Assembly: GCA_037439785.1 (NCBI GenBank)
Contig: JBBIVJ010000001.1
Location: forward strand, 1 to 64,000
Source of the DNA: DSVZ01 sp037439785
GTDB lineage: Bacteria; Verrucomicrobiota; Verrucomicrobiia; Limisphaerales; J093
Length of the DNA: 64,000 bases
Direction of reading: 5' to 3'
Shown: positions 40,307-49,789 of the stretch, piece by piece
How the letters are laid out: each line of letters starts with the position of its first letter
How positions within the stretch are numbered: position 1 is the first letter of the stretch
The notes under the pieces: generated by a model
What the model was told of the DNA's origin: nothing
Seen by the model: the letters and a program-made list of their open reading frames with translations, nothing else
The model's database searches: none
Program-made: the position numbers and the translations under genes

Positions 40307-42037
40307 ATGAACAATTCCTCGGAGTTCGAGCTCGATCAGGATTTGCAGTTGCTGCCTGCCTGGGCACGCCAGCCAACGTCCGCCAACCGGTACGCCCACT
40401 ACACCGGAGAGGAAGGCGTTCCGCGCGAAGGCCGCCGGGGGGATCGTCCGCCCCACCGGGAGCGCCCCCGCGGAGAGCGCCGCCCCGAGGACCGTCCGGC
40501 CCCGCGGAGGGAGCGCAGCCCCGACGGCCCGCCCGGACGTCGTCCGCTTGGGCGTCCCGGTCCGCGCCGGCCCGAGGCGCCGCGCGAGCCGGAGGCGCCG
40601 TTGCCCGAGGTCCTGGTCCACCTCCTTCCGGAGAAGGAGAGCGTCGAGCGGCTGGCGCGGCAGATTCGGTTGACCGGCCGGGCCTATCCGCTGTTTCAAA
40701 TCGCGACGCTGATCCTCAAGCAGCCCGACCGCTTCCACGTCCAGTTCCACGTCAAGAAAGGCGCGGAGGGGCAGGTGCTCCAGCCGCTGTGGGTTTGTTC
40801 CCTGGACGAAACGGTCTGGCTCAGCGAGGAGGAGGTGGCCCAGCACGTGTTGCGGCACCACTTCGATGCGTTTTACCAGACCGAAAAGGTCCCCTGCGAA
40901 CCGCCCAAGGGCACCTACACCCTGGTGGCGCAGTGCGGCTTGAGCGGCGAATTGCTCGGCCCGCCGAACTACCACGACTACCAGGCCAAGCTGCACAAGC
41001 TCCACCAGGAGCGGTTTGCCCACATGCCGTTCGAGGCCTACAAGGCGCGGGTGCGGATCGTGCGCGATGAGGCGGTGGTCAAGCAGTGGCTGGAGCAACA
41101 GAGCTGGAAGGCCGAGTACCTCGGCCTGAACCTGCCCGAGCCGATCCGCTTCACCGACCGCGCCCAGGTTGAGCGGCACTTCCGCGAGACGCACCTGCCC
41201 AACCTGGTCAAACAGGTCGAAGCCCACACGCTCACCACCCCCGAAAGCCAGCGGTACATGTCGCGCGGGTTGCGGGCGCTGATGCGGCACACCCTCGAGG
41301 AACAACGCCGGTTCCCGCTCAAGGTGGCCACCCAGCTCAGCCAGCAACTGGGCCATCACGGCCTGCACTTCTTCAAGGTCAACAAGACCGTGGTTCACGT
41401 CTGCGTGGCCCGTCCCCATCACCTGGACCTCCACGCCGCCACCGTCACCGAACGGGTGCGCCGGATCATCGAGTTCATCGAGGCCCATGCTGGCAGCTCG
41501 CGCCGTCAACTGCTGGATGCCCTGGCCCCCGCTCCACCCCCCGCCCCGGCCCCGGCCGCAGGCGAAGGAGTCCCCGCAGAGACCCCGCCCGCGCCCCAGA
41601 CCGGCGCGGCCCCGGCCGAACCGGCCCCCACCCCCGAGCAGACGGCCATCATCAGCGACCTCCACTGGCTCATCCACCAGGGGCATGTGATTGAATTCAG
41701 CGACGGGCGCATGGAAACCGCCAAGCCACCCAAGCCCAAGCCCCCGCCCTCCCCACCGAAAGCCGCGCCCGCCGCCGCGGCTCCCGAATCAGCTTCCCCC
41801 AGCCCGCCGCCCCAAGAGACCGGGGCGCCCGAGCCGTCGCCATTTGCCGTGAGCGATGCCGGCGAGCAGGCCGCGGCTTCGGAATCGCCCACGGCGGATG
41901 TTTCCGCAAGCGACGACAGCCGGGCAGCCGCTCCGGCTCCCGAACCTGCCATCCCGGCGTCGGAGGAAAGCACGGAAACGCCGCCCCCGGCGGTGCCTTC
42001 TCCCGACACCGACGCCCGCCCTCCGGCCCAGCCTTGA
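40307..42037 (+). CDS. Conserved-looking hypothetical protein with Pro-rich tail
   Basis: 576 residues. The N-terminal 100 residues are Arg/Pro/Glu-rich and disordered. The central 270 residues form a well-defined domain (LVHLLPEKESVERLARQIRLTG, LDETVWLSEEEVAQHVL, FEAYKARVRIVRDEAVVKQWLEQQ). A shorter segment, IISDLHWLIHQGHVIEFSDGRME (near 455), looks winged-helix-like and is embedded in Ala/Pro-rich linkers to the end. It has neither signal nor membrane helix. I recognise no functional family. A perfect TTGACA (40260-40265) lies upstream but no -10 box is clear. The Arg-rich head and possible winged helix hint at nucleic-acid binding. Confidence 0.6.
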   Translation: MNNSSEFELDQDLQLLPAWARQPTSANRYAHYTGEEGVPREGRRGDRPPHRERPRGERRPEDRPAPRRERSPDGPPGRRPLGRPGPRRPEAPREPEAPLPEVLVHLLPEKESVERLARQIRLTGRAYPLFQIATLILKQPDRFHVQFHVKKGAEGQVLQPLWVCSLDETVWLSEEEVAQHVLRHHFDAFYQTEKVPCEPPKGTYTLVAQCGLSGELLGPPNYHDYQAKLHKLHQERFAHMPFEAYKARVRIVRDEAVVKQWLEQQSWKAEYLGLNLPEPIRFTDRAQVERHFRETHLPNLVKQVEAHTLTTPESQRYMSRGLRALMRHTLEEQRRFPLKVATQLSQQLGHHGLHFFKVNKTVVHVCVARPHHLDLHAATVTERVRRIIEFIEAHAGSSRRQLLDALAPAPPPAPAPAAGEGVPAETPPAPQTGAAPAEPAPTPEQTAIISDLHWLIHQGHVIEFSDGRMETAKPPKPKPPPSPPKAAPAAAAPESASPSPPPQETGAPEPSPFAVSDAGEQAAASESPTADVSASDDSRAAAPAPEPAIPASEESTETPPPAVPSPDTDARPPAQP

Positions 42038-42232
42038 TCTGCCAGGCCCGGCGCTGACGGGGCTTCCCTCGCCGGTCAGCTCGCCACCTCGGTCTGCGCC
42101 TCCACTTGGGGGAAAAGCACGCGCCGCCTTCGGGTGGCAGCGGGGCGTGACCGGACTCAGCCCAATCACCGAAGTCGGGAGCACGCCCTCCCGCAGGCGT
42201 CGCGGGATGCGGGCTGTGGCCTGTTGACCACG

Positions 42233-42259
42233 AAAAAACCGCCCGGAGGCCGGGCGGTT
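42233..42259 (-). terminator. Rho-independent terminator of pnp
   Basis: A perfect 10-bp stem (42237-42246 with 42250-42259, AACCGCCCGG) with a 3-nt loop is followed on the minus strand by a run of T residues. It lies 29 nt past the pnp stop. Confidence 0.9.
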
Positions 42260-42287
42260 GCAAGTACCGGGGAGGGCGTCGGCCGGC

Positions 42288-44651
42288 TCAATCACGGCGT
42301 CCGGCGCCGCGGCCTCCCCCGCCGCGACGGGGACCGCGCCCGCGACGGTCTCCGCCCCGATGAGGGCGTTGGGAAGCGGCGCGTTCACGGGCCGGAGCGG
42401 AGGCGGCGGTTTCTCCACCTTCCGCCTCGGCGCCCGGCTCGCCGTTAGCTTCGTCCGCTTCGGCCGACTCGTCCCGGGGCGGGTGTTCGGCAGCGGGCAC
42501 GGTGGGAGGGGAACCGGCGGTCTCCTTGCCGCGTTCGGCGCGGTCGCGCTCTTCCATGGCGGCCCGGCGGGAGAGGCGGACGCGACCTCTTTCATCCACG
42601 CCGAGGCATTTGACCCAGATTTCGTCGCCGAGCTTGACGATGTCCTCGACGCGCTTGACGCGGAAGCCGGCCAGTTCGCTGACGTGGACCAGGCCGTCCT
42701 TGCCGGGCAGGACTTCGACGAAGGCGCCAAATTCTTTGATCGTGACGACCTTGCCGCGGTAGATCTTGCCCACCTCGATTTCGGCACTGAGGGCTTCGAC
42801 CTCCCGGCGGGCCGTTTCCATGCCTTCGGCGCTGCGGGAGTAGATTTGCACGGTGCCGTCGTCCTCGATGTTGATCTCGCAGCCGGACTCGTCGCAGATG
42901 CGTTTGATGTTTTTGCCGCCCGGGCCGATGAGGGCCCCGATTTTGTCCGGGTTGATCTTGAGGGTGAGGATGCGCGGGGCGTAAGGGCTGAGCTCGGCGC
43001 GGGGGGCCGACAGGGTCTGGCCCATGATTTCGAGAATCTTCAACCGCGCGACGCGGGCGCGTTCGAGGGCCTCGGCGATGATGGGATGGGGGAGGCCCTT
43101 GAGTTTGAGATCGAGCTGGAAACCGGTGATGCCCTTTACGGTGCCGGAGATCTTGCAGTCCATGTCCCCGAAATGGTCTTCCCAGCCGATGATGTCGGTC
43201 AGGAGCTGGTGCCGGAGGATGCCGCCGTGGGGGCCGGGTTCGGTGCACAGGCCGATGCTGATGCCGGCGACGGGGCGGCGGAGCGGCACGCCGGCATCCA
43301 TGAGGGCGAGGCTGCCGGCGCAGACGGTGGCCATCGAGGTGGAGCCGTTGGATTCCATGATCTCGCTGGTGACCCGGACGGCGTAGGGGAAATCGCCGAG
43401 CGGGACCATGGGCTCAATGGAGCGCTCGGCCAGGGCGCCGTGGCCGATTTCGCGGCGGCCGGGACCGGAGATGCGGCCGGTCTCGCCAACCGAGAAGTTG
43501 GGGAAGTTGTAGTGGAGGATGAACTGCTTTTCGCTCTCGCCGCCGGTATAGGCATCCAGCTCCTGGGCGTCCTCGGTGGTGCCGAGGGTCACCAGACAGA
43601 CCACCTGGGTTTCCCCGCGGGAGAAAAGGGCCGAGCCGTGGGCGCGCGGCAGGAAGCCGACCTGGCAGGAGATGGGGCGCAGTTGGTCCATGCCCCGGCC
43701 ATCCAGCCGCTTGCCCTGGTTCATGATCAGGTCGCGCACGGCCTCCTGCTGGACATGGTGCATGGCGTCCTTGAGGACGTAGGGGGTGACCTTGTCCGCG
43801 CCGAACTGCTCGACCAGTTTGGCGCCGACCTCCTCGCACACGGCGCGCCAGGCGGCCTCGCGGGCGAGTTTGCCGGGGGTGAGCAGGGCCTGGATGCCGC
43901 GGTCGCCGGCCAGGGTGCGCGCCACGGCGAGGATTTCGTCGGGGACGACGTTGAGCTGGATGGGGCGCTTGGGTTTGCCGACGCGGGCGGCCAGTTCCTT
44001 TTGGGCGGTGATCAGCGGCTGGCAGCAGGCATGGCCGAAGTTGAGGGCGGCCACGAAGTCGGCCTCGCTGATTTCATGGGCCGAGCCTTCGAACATCACC
44101 AGTTCGGTCTCGCTGCCCACGTACACCAGGTCCAGGTCGCTTTCCGCCAGTTGGGAGTGGGTGGGGTTGGCCACGAACTGGCCGTGGACGCGCCCCACCC
44201 GCACCGCCCCCAGCGGCCCGGCCCAGGGGATGTCGCTGACCATCAGGGCCGCCGAGGCGCCGAGGATGCTCAGGATGTCGGGGTCGTTTTCGCCGTCGGC
44301 GCTCAGCAACAGGCTCTGGACCTGGACCTCGTTGAACCAGCCCTTGGGGAAGAGGGGGCGGATGGGCCGGTCGGTCATGCGGCAGGTGAGGATTTCCTTT
44401 TCCGTGGGGCGGCCTTCGCGCTTGAAGTAGCCGCCGGGGAACCTGCCCACCGCCGCGGCCTTTTCACGGTAATCCACCGTGAGCGGGAAGAAGTCCTGGC
44501 CTTCCTTGGGGGTGACCGCCGCCACCGCGGCGACGAGCACGATGGTGTCGCCGAGCCGAACGGTGACAGAGCCATCCGCCTGTTTGGCCAGATGGCCGGC
44601 TTCGATTTGGATTTCGTGATTACCGACAGGGACTGTGATTTTTTCTGACAT
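42288..44651 (-). CDS. pnp: Polyribonucleotide nucleotidyltransferase (PNPase)
   Basis: 787 residues. Two RNase PH domains flank a helical linker, followed by KH (IGALIGPGGKNIKRICDESG, about 555-575) and S1 (GKIYRGKVVTIKEFGAFVEVLPG, about 622-644) RNA-binding domains. It degrades RNA phosphorolytically and can add tails. The C-terminus is extended by about 90 residues ending in an Arg/Gly-rich tail (RRGRGPRRGGGGRGAGRRD), likely an additional RNA- or protein-binding part. The ATG at 44651 begins the conserved MSEKITV. The pyrimidine-rich upstream sequence has no ribosome site. It follows rpsO as in most bacteria and ends at a strong terminator. Confidence 0.97.
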   Translation of the reverse strand: MSEKITVPVGNHEIQIEAGHLAKQADGSVTVRLGDTIVLVAAVAAVTPKEGQDFFPLTVDYREKAAAVGRFPGGYFKREGRPTEKEILTCRMTDRPIRPLFPKGWFNEVQVQSLLLSADGENDPDILSILGASAALMVSDIPWAGPLGAVRVGRVHGQFVANPTHSQLAESDLDLVYVGSETELVMFEGSAHEISEADFVAALNFGHACCQPLITAQKELAARVGKPKRPIQLNVVPDEILAVARTLAGDRGIQALLTPGKLAREAAWRAVCEEVGAKLVEQFGADKVTPYVLKDAMHHVQQEAVRDLIMNQGKRLDGRGMDQLRPISCQVGFLPRAHGSALFSRGETQVVCLVTLGTTEDAQELDAYTGGESEKQFILHYNFPNFSVGETGRISGPGRREIGHGALAERSIEPMVPLGDFPYAVRVTSEIMESNGSTSMATVCAGSLALMDAGVPLRRPVAGISIGLCTEPGPHGGILRHQLLTDIIGWEDHFGDMDCKISGTVKGITGFQLDLKLKGLPHPIIAEALERARVARLKILEIMGQTLSAPRAELSPYAPRILTLKINPDKIGALIGPGGKNIKRICDESGCEINIEDDGTVQIYSRSAEGMETARREVEALSAEIEVGKIYRGKVVTIKEFGAFVEVLPGKDGLVHVSELAGFRVKRVEDIVKLGDEIWVKCLGVDERGRVRLSRRAAMEERDRAERGKETAGSPPTVPAAEHPPRDESAEADEANGEPGAEAEGGETAASAPARERAASQRPHRGGDRRGRGPRRGGGGRGAGRRD

Positions 44652-44665
44652 GGTCAACAGGAGGA

Positions 44666-44743
44666 GAACCCGTCGGCCTGGAGGAACTTCAGTCAACCGC
44701 CCGGTGGGGAAGCTGAATGAAATTTCCCGCAGCCAACGGGTTC
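44666..44743 (-). promoter_or_regulatory. Long stem-loop in the pnp leader
   Basis: GAACCCGTYGGC at 44732-44743 pairs over 12 bp (one G-U) with 44666-44677, enclosing 54 nt. The stem ends 14 nt before the pnp ATG. In E. coli a pnp leader stem processed by RNase III underlies PNPase autoregulation, so an analogous role is plausible here. Confidence 0.45.
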
Positions 44744-44873
44744 AGGGTTTGGGTGCGTGCGTGGGGGTGCCGTCGCGGAATGGCGCACGCGGGGGGCCCT
44801 TCCGGCCGTCCCACTGACGGGAGGCTGGGGCGCGAGTTGAACGGACAGCGGGGACCGAAGGCCAACGGGCAGC

Positions 44874-45131
44874 TTACTTGCGGAGGTTGAGTTTCCGGGT
44901 CACGGCCTGGTAACGCTCGAAGTCGGCGGCCCGGAGGTAATCCAGCAGGCGACGCCGGTGGCCGACCATCATCAGCAGGCCGCAGCGGGAGCTGTGGTCT
45001 TTTTTGTGGATTTGCAGGTGTTCGGTCAGGTGGTTGATCCGCTGGGTCAACAGCGCCACCTGCACGTCCGCGGACCCCGTATCCTTTTCGTGGATGCGGA
45101 AGGCCGCGATCGTTTTGCTCTTCGATTCCAT
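44874..45131 (-). CDS. rpsO: 30S ribosomal protein S15
   Basis: 85 residues, close to the usual 88. Family signature: FRIHEKDTGSADVQVALLT, RINHLTEHLQIHKKDHSSR and GLLMMVGHRRRLLDYLR. It binds 16S rRNA helices 20-22 early in small-subunit assembly. The ATG at 45131 is standard; a TTG 7 codons upstream is less likely. It is followed by pnp after a structured leader, the conserved rpsO-pnp order. Confidence 0.98.
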   Translation of the reverse strand: MESKSKTIAAFRIHEKDTGSADVQVALLTQRINHLTEHLQIHKKDHSSRCGLLMMVGHRRRLLDYLRAADFERYQAVTRKLNLRK

Positions 45132-45162
45132 ACCGTTCGAATCAACGTCCAACAGAAGCTTG

Positions 45163-45192
45163 AGGCTAGGTTTCCGGCGGGGGGGGTGTAAA
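45163..45192 (-). promoter_or_regulatory. rpsO promoter
   Basis: On the minus strand TTTACA (45192-45187, 5/6), 18 nt, TAGCCT (45168-45163). The ATG at 45131 would have a leader of about 25 nt. The spacer contains a run of eight C on this strand. Confidence 0.5.
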
Positions 45193-45293
45193 GCACATTC
45201 CTGGCCTCAGCCCGCACCACACCTTCTCCTTCGGTTGTGGCACCCCTGCCCTCCCTTCCATCGTCCCGGCGGTGTCCTGCCGCGCATGCCGGA

Positions 45294-46751
45294 TCATGCC
45301 CCGGACGAGGCCGCCCGCTGCACCAGCTCGTGCAAGGTCAGCCGCTCCCCCGCCTCGTGCTCCGCGGCCAGGAGGCGGGTGTACTCGGACCGCACCACGT
45401 CTCCGGGGGGGAGGGTTTCTTCCACGACATCGGGGCCCTGGCCGGTGCGCAGGGCCCTCAACACGTCCGCGGCGGTGATGTCCGCGGTGGGACGGGCGGG
45501 CACAAACGCCGGTTCCGCCCCGCTGACCTCGAGCACCAGCCCGGCCTGGCGCAGGACCTCGAGCAGTTGATTGGCCAGGCGCTGGGGCATGCCGGTGTGT
45601 TCGGCCAGCCGGCTCAGGGGCGGGGGAGGCTGGCCGCGCTCGAAGGCCAGCCCCACGGCGGTCAGCAGCCGCAGCGCCGCCAATTCCCGGCCGTGCGGGG
45701 ACACCAGTTCCGCGCGTCGTTCCTGAAGGTAGGCGCGGCGGTTCTGGTAGGTGTAGGCCACCTGGGCCCCGAACAGCAGCAAGCCCCAGGACACGTACAG
45801 GCCGATCATGAAGACGGGGATGGCGCCCAGGCTGCCGTAGATGCTGGTGTTGCTCACCACGCGCGAGACGTACAACACGCTGAACTGCTGGTTGAGCTGC
45901 CAGAGGACGCCGGCGACCACGCCCCCCACCAGCGCCGCGCTCCACGTCACCCGCGTGTGGGGCATCAGCAGGTACAACAGGGCAAACGCACCGGACAGGA
46001 TCAGGTAGGGCAGCAGCTTCAGGGTCAGCCCCACGGCCGCCTCGCCCACCACGCCCAGCCGCCCCATCAACTCCCGCACCACCCCGAGGTAGGGACCGCT
46101 GGTCAACGCCGCCGCCGCCACCAGCAACAGCGGCCCCAGGCTGATGGTAAACCAGTATTGCATCGCTCGCACGTGCCAGGGACGACCGCGGGTCACCCCC
46201 CAGATGTCGTTGAAGGCATCCTCGATGCGGGCGAGCATGAACAGCACCACCGTCAGGAGGGCCACGACACCGGTCGCCCCCAGCGCGCCGCCGCGGATGT
46301 TGGCCACGTAGGCCATGATCTGGGCGGTGATGCGCTGGCGGGTTTCCTCGACCAACCGGGCTTTGGCCCGGGCTTCCGGGCTCGAGGGGTCCGCCCCGGC
46401 CACGCCCCCCAGGAGCGGCGCCGGTTGCGCGGCCGGCGTCACGCTTTCCACCAACCGGGCCACGAACTGCTCGATCGGTTTTTCCCCCTGGTGCCTGAGG
46501 AAACTGCTGGTGATGCCGATGACCACCGCCAGCATGGGCACCAGGGCCAGCAGGCTGAAGTAGGCCAGGGCCGAGGCGCGCACCGGGCCGCGATTGCGGA
46601 CAAAACCCCGCACCACCAGCACCCAGAAGTGCAGCAGCCGTTGCCAGCGGGTCAGGGCGTGCTCGCCGCGACGCGCCAGGGCGGTATCGTCCAGCGCCTC
46701 CTGCGTTTCCGCGTGCAGTTGCCGCAGCTTGCTGACCGCGTCGCCGGGCAT
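45294..46751 (-). CDS. YihY/BrkB family inner-membrane protein
   Basis: 485 residues with about six membrane helices. Family markers are ASALAYFSLLALVPMLAVVIG near the N-terminus, LFMLARIEDAFNDIWGV in the middle, and YGSLGAIPVFMIGLYVSWGLLLFGAQVAY. An insertion after the second helix and a C-terminal cytoplasmic winged-helix-like region of about 150 residues (LSRLAEHTGMPQRLANQLLEVLRQAGLVLE) are typical of the longer bacterial branch. The molecular role of the family is not established; the old link to tRNA processing as RNase BN is known to be wrong. Adjacent to rpsO, same strand. Confidence 0.88.
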   Translation of the reverse strand: MPGDAVSKLRQLHAETQEALDDTALARRGEHALTRWQRLLHFWVLVVRGFVRNRGPVRASALAYFSLLALVPMLAVVIGITSSFLRHQGEKPIEQFVARLVESVTPAAQPAPLLGGVAGADPSSPEARAKARLVEETRQRITAQIMAYVANIRGGALGATGVVALLTVVLFMLARIEDAFNDIWGVTRGRPWHVRAMQYWFTISLGPLLLVAAAALTSGPYLGVVRELMGRLGVVGEAAVGLTLKLLPYLILSGAFALLYLLMPHTRVTWSAALVGGVVAGVLWQLNQQFSVLYVSRVVSNTSIYGSLGAIPVFMIGLYVSWGLLLFGAQVAYTYQNRRAYLQERRAELVSPHGRELAALRLLTAVGLAFERGQPPPPLSRLAEHTGMPQRLANQLLEVLRQAGLVLEVSGAEPAFVPARPTADITAADVLRALRTGQGPDVVEETLPPGDVVRSEYTRLLAAEHEAGERLTLHELVQRAASSGA

Positions 46752-46778
46752 GATCGGGGGTCGGACCGGCCGGGCGGC

Positions 46779-47849
46779 TCAAGGCCACTGGCCGTCGGGC
46801 ATGGGACGGGAACGGATGAGGGCCGGGTCGAGGACCACGTGCCGGATGCGTTGACGCTTCCAGGTGTAGGTGATGTGGACGCGGCCGTCGGCGGCCTGGA
46901 TGACCGCCGGGTAGGAAAATTCCGCGCCGGCCTCGCGCTCCAGTTCGCAGACCGCCTCCCAGCTCGAGCCTTCATCGGGCGAGACGGCCACGTTGAGCAC
47001 CTCCCGGCCGGTGCGGCTGTGGTTGTACACCAGCAGCACCCGCCCGTCCCGCAACCGCACGGCGTCCACGGCACTGTTCGGGTTCGGCAGCACGGTGCGG
47101 GTCAGGGGCATCCACTTGAGGAAATTGCCGGCGGAGCGGGATGCGTAGATGCGCCCCTGTTTGCTGCGACAAAGCATCTGGAAGCCGCCGTCGTAGGCGA
47201 GCAGGGTGGGCTGGATGGCCGCCACCGCGAGGGCCGAATTGAGGGCCGGGCTGCGGGACCACAGCCCGAACGGGTCCTTCGTCCATTCGAGGTGGACCCG
47301 CCAGCCGCGGTCCTCACTGCTGCTGCCGCACAACAGCGTGCCGTCGGTCAGTTCGAGCGGCTTGTTGCGCACCGGCCCCACGTGGCCGGCGGGCAGGCGG
47401 CGCACCCGCGTCCAGGTTTTGCCGTTGTCCGGGGACAACCGGACCATGCCCCACCAGCTTTCGGGGCTGGGCCCCACCTTGTAAAACAGGAGCAGGTCAC
47501 CGTTGCGGCGCTGAAACAGCACCGGATTCCAGCAGGGGTAGCGGCGATAGCCGTGGTCGGTCACCCCGTTGGCCACCTCCTCGGGCACGCTCCAGCCCGT
47601 GCCGTCGTGCCGGGAAAGCCAGATGCTCACGTCCACCGCCCGTTCCTGCGTGCCCCCAAACCACGCCGCCAGCAGCCCCTCCGGCGTCTCCACGATCGTC
47701 GAGGCATGGCTCGAAGGGAACGGCGGTTGGTCCACAATGAAGCGGCGTTCCAGGATGCAGGGGTCGGTGGGCGGAGTGGTTTCCGCGGCGGTCAACCCCG
47801 CCGCCGCCGGCAGCGCTGCCGCCGCCAACAAACTCGACATGAATTTCAT
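46779..47849 (-). CDS. Secreted BNR-repeat (sialidase-like) protein
   Basis: 356 residues. The ATG at 47849 begins a signal peptide (MKFMSSLLAAAALPAAAGLT). The mature protein is a six-bladed sialidase-type propeller with HASTIVETPEGLLAAWFGGT at the first blade and BNR/Asp-box-like SPDNGKTW and SPDEGSSW. Most homologues are annotated as exo-alpha-sialidase or BNR-4 domain proteins. The full catalytic Arg triad of true sialidases was not confirmed, so the glycan target is open. The downstream YihY gene starts 28 nt away. Confidence 0.85.
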   Translation of the reverse strand: MKFMSSLLAAAALPAAAGLTAAETTPPTDPCILERRFIVDQPPFPSSHASTIVETPEGLLAAWFGGTQERAVDVSIWLSRHDGTGWSVPEEVANGVTDHGYRRYPCWNPVLFQRRNGDLLLFYKVGPSPESWWGMVRLSPDNGKTWTRVRRLPAGHVGPVRNKPLELTDGTLLCGSSSEDRGWRVHLEWTKDPFGLWSRSPALNSALAVAAIQPTLLAYDGGFQMLCRSKQGRIYASRSAGNFLKWMPLTRTVLPNPNSAVDAVRLRDGRVLLVYNHSRTGREVLNVAVSPDEGSSWEAVCELEREAGAEFSYPAVIQAADGRVHITYTWKRQRIRHVVLDPALIRSRPMPDGQWP

Positions 47850-47950
47850 AGGTGCAGGGGCGGAGCCTCGGGACGCCGCCTCCATCCAAGGCCGGTTCTA
47901 AGCAGCGCTGCCGGTGAATTCAAGCAAACTCGCCCCGCCGCCGCGGGCCT

Positions 47951-48856
47951 TCACGGCTCGGTCCCCACGGCCAGGACGTAGAAAAAGTACCGCCCCTGGC
48001 CGCGCAGCGCCGTAGCGTCCAGGGGCGGCGTCACCGAACCGGGCAACGCCTGGACCTGCCACCGCACCAGGTCCGGGCCGAACAACACGTAGTACATCCG
48101 CTTCGCCTGCGCCGCATAGTCGAGCCGCAACTGCTCCGGCGTCAGTGTCAACCGGCTCGACCCCGACTCCCAGGCCGGCAGCGGCGGCGCGACTGCTCCG
48201 GGATCAAACGCCGCGGCCGCCGCCCCGCGTCGGTGAATGCGCACCCGCTCGAGGGTCACCACCTCCTGCGGACTGCCGCTGGCACTGCCGGCGCGCTGGT
48301 TGATCAAGGCCACCACCTCGTAGCCCGCCGCCACCTCCCCAAACACCGCGTGCCGGTCATCCAGCCAGGGGGTGGGCTCGACGGTGATGAAAAACTGGCT
48401 GCCGTTGGAATGCGGCCCGGCGTTGGCCATGGACAGGATGCCCGGCCGGTCATGCCGCAGGGCGGGGTGGAACTCGTCGGCGAACTGATACCCCGGTCCG
48501 TCGTTGCCCAGCCCGTTGCGCGAGCCGGCCTGGTTCATGAAACCCGTGATCACCCGGTGGAACCGGACGCCGTCATAGAACGGCTGGCGCCGCAGCCCCG
48601 GCCGCTGGAAATCCAGCCACGGCCGGCTGCCCTCCGCCAGCCCCACAAAGTTGGCCACCGTGCGCGGCGCCCCCTCGAACTCGAGCCGGCACCAAAACTC
48701 CCCCAGCGTGGTGCTGAACTGCGCGTACAAGCCGTCTCCCGTCGGCTCCGCAGCGAGCCCCCGCGAACCCGCCCACCCCATTCCCAGCGTCGCGAGCGCC
48801 AACCAGGCGGCCCGCGACCAACGCTTGCTCCAGCGGCAACAGTGCATGGCTTTCAC
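47951..48856 (-). CDS. Exported cyclophilin-type peptidyl-prolyl cis-trans isomerase
   Basis: 301 residues. A signal peptide (about residues 12-36, ending GLAAEP) precedes a cyclophilin domain with FYDGVRFHRVITGFMNQAGS, MANAGPHSNGSQFFIT and LDDRHAVFGEV. The core active-site residues (FHR, Q-F-F) are present. About 90 extra C-terminal residues form an unassigned beta-rich extension (RMYYVLFGPDLVRWQVQALPG) that resembles a module seen at the end of other secreted Verrucomicrobiota proteins. It aids folding in the periplasm. The GTG start overlaps the preceding gene's stop by 4 nt (GTGA); an ATG lies three codons in. Confidence 0.9.
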   Translation of the reverse strand: MKAMHCCRWSKRWSRAAWLALATLGMGWAGSRGLAAEPTGDGLYAQFSTTLGEFWCRLEFEGAPRTVANFVGLAEGSRPWLDFQRPGLRRQPFYDGVRFHRVITGFMNQAGSRNGLGNDGPGYQFADEFHPALRHDRPGILSMANAGPHSNGSQFFITVEPTPWLDDRHAVFGEVAAGYEVVALINQRAGSASGSPQEVVTLERVRIHRRGAAAAAFDPGAVAPPLPAWESGSSRLTLTPEQLRLDYAAQAKRMYYVLFGPDLVRWQVQALPGSVTPPLDATALRGQGRYFFYVLAVGTEP

Positions 48857-49659
48857 GCAGTACCCCCGCGCGGCGGGGCCGGCAACCAGCGCTTCAGCCG
48901 TGACCCCACCCGGCCATTGTGGGCCAGCAGCTCATACCCCCCGGCCGGCAGCGGCCGGACCTCAAAGCGTCCCCCCGCACCCTCCACCAACAGCCCCCCT
49001 GCGGCAATGTCCCACCAGTTCAGCCCGATCTCGGCATAAGCGTCAAAGCGGCCCGACGCCACATAGGCCAGGGCCAGGGCCGCCGAGCCCATGCTGCGCA
49101 ACTTCCGCACCCGGTGCACCAGCGCCGTCAACGCCCCGACCATGTGGGCCATCGCCTCGAGCCGCTTGCCCGCCCCCAGCGCCACAATCGCCTCCTCCAG
49201 CCGCGACCGCGCGCTGACCCGGACCACCCGCCCGTTGAGGCGGGTCGGCCTGCCGCGCACGGCCGTCCACAACTCCTCGCAAAACGGGTCCCACACCACC
49301 CCCACCATCGGCTGCCACGGCAGACGCGCCGCCGGCACTTCCAGCGCGATCGAGACGCACGCGTGCGGAATGCCGTAGGCAAAATTCACCGTGCCATCAA
49401 TCGGGTCCACCACCCACCGCGGGCCGTCTGCCTCCCCGCGTGAGCCCTCCTCCCCCAGCACGCCCCAGCCGGGAAAGGCTGCGCGCAGTCGCCGCTCGAT
49501 CAGCCGCTGACAGCGCACATCCAGCTCCAGTTTCAGGTCGTGCTGCGAGGCCGCCTGCACGCGCTTGGGCGAACGCAGGTGCCGGCGCATCAACGCCCCC
49601 GCTGCCCGAGCCGCTTCCACCGCCGTGGTCAGCGCCCGCCGAAGGTCCCTGGTGTCCAT
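48853..49659 (-). CDS. Inositol monophosphatase family protein
   Basis: 268 residues. Metal sites are GEEGSRG, WVVDPIDGTVNFAYGIP (about 85-101) and WDIAAGGLLVEGAGG, the classic IMPase signatures for lithium-sensitive phosphatases. Substrates can be inositol-1-phosphate, fructose-1,6-bisphosphate, PAP or others; without context the substrate is not fixed. The ATG at 49659 starts a standard N-terminal helix. Coupled by GTGA to the cyclophilin. Confidence 0.92.
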   Translation of the reverse strand: MDTRDLRRALTTAVEAARAAGALMRRHLRSPKRVQAASQHDLKLELDVRCQRLIERRLRAAFPGWGVLGEEGSRGEADGPRWVVDPIDGTVNFAYGIPHACVSIALEVPAARLPWQPMVGVVWDPFCEELWTAVRGRPTRLNGRVVRVSARSRLEEAIVALGAGKRLEAMAHMVGALTALVHRVRKLRSMGSAALALAYVASGRFDAYAEIGLNWWDIAAGGLLVEGAGGRFEVRPLPAGGYELLAHNGRVGSRLKRWLPAPPRGGTA

Positions 49660-49789
49660 GTCCGAGCCGGCTAGGCTGCGTCTCCCCCCGCACCACGTCC
49701 AGCCTTTAGCACCCTTTCCCCCCGGCCGAGGTTGCCGCCCCGGCAACAGCCCTCGGCCAGACCCCGTCGAAGTCGAAAGTCAGGGTCGG

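Noticed and set aside
42258..44648. A 796-codon open frame antisense to pnp
   Set aside because: PNPase motifs on the minus strand are unambiguous; the plus frame matches nothing.
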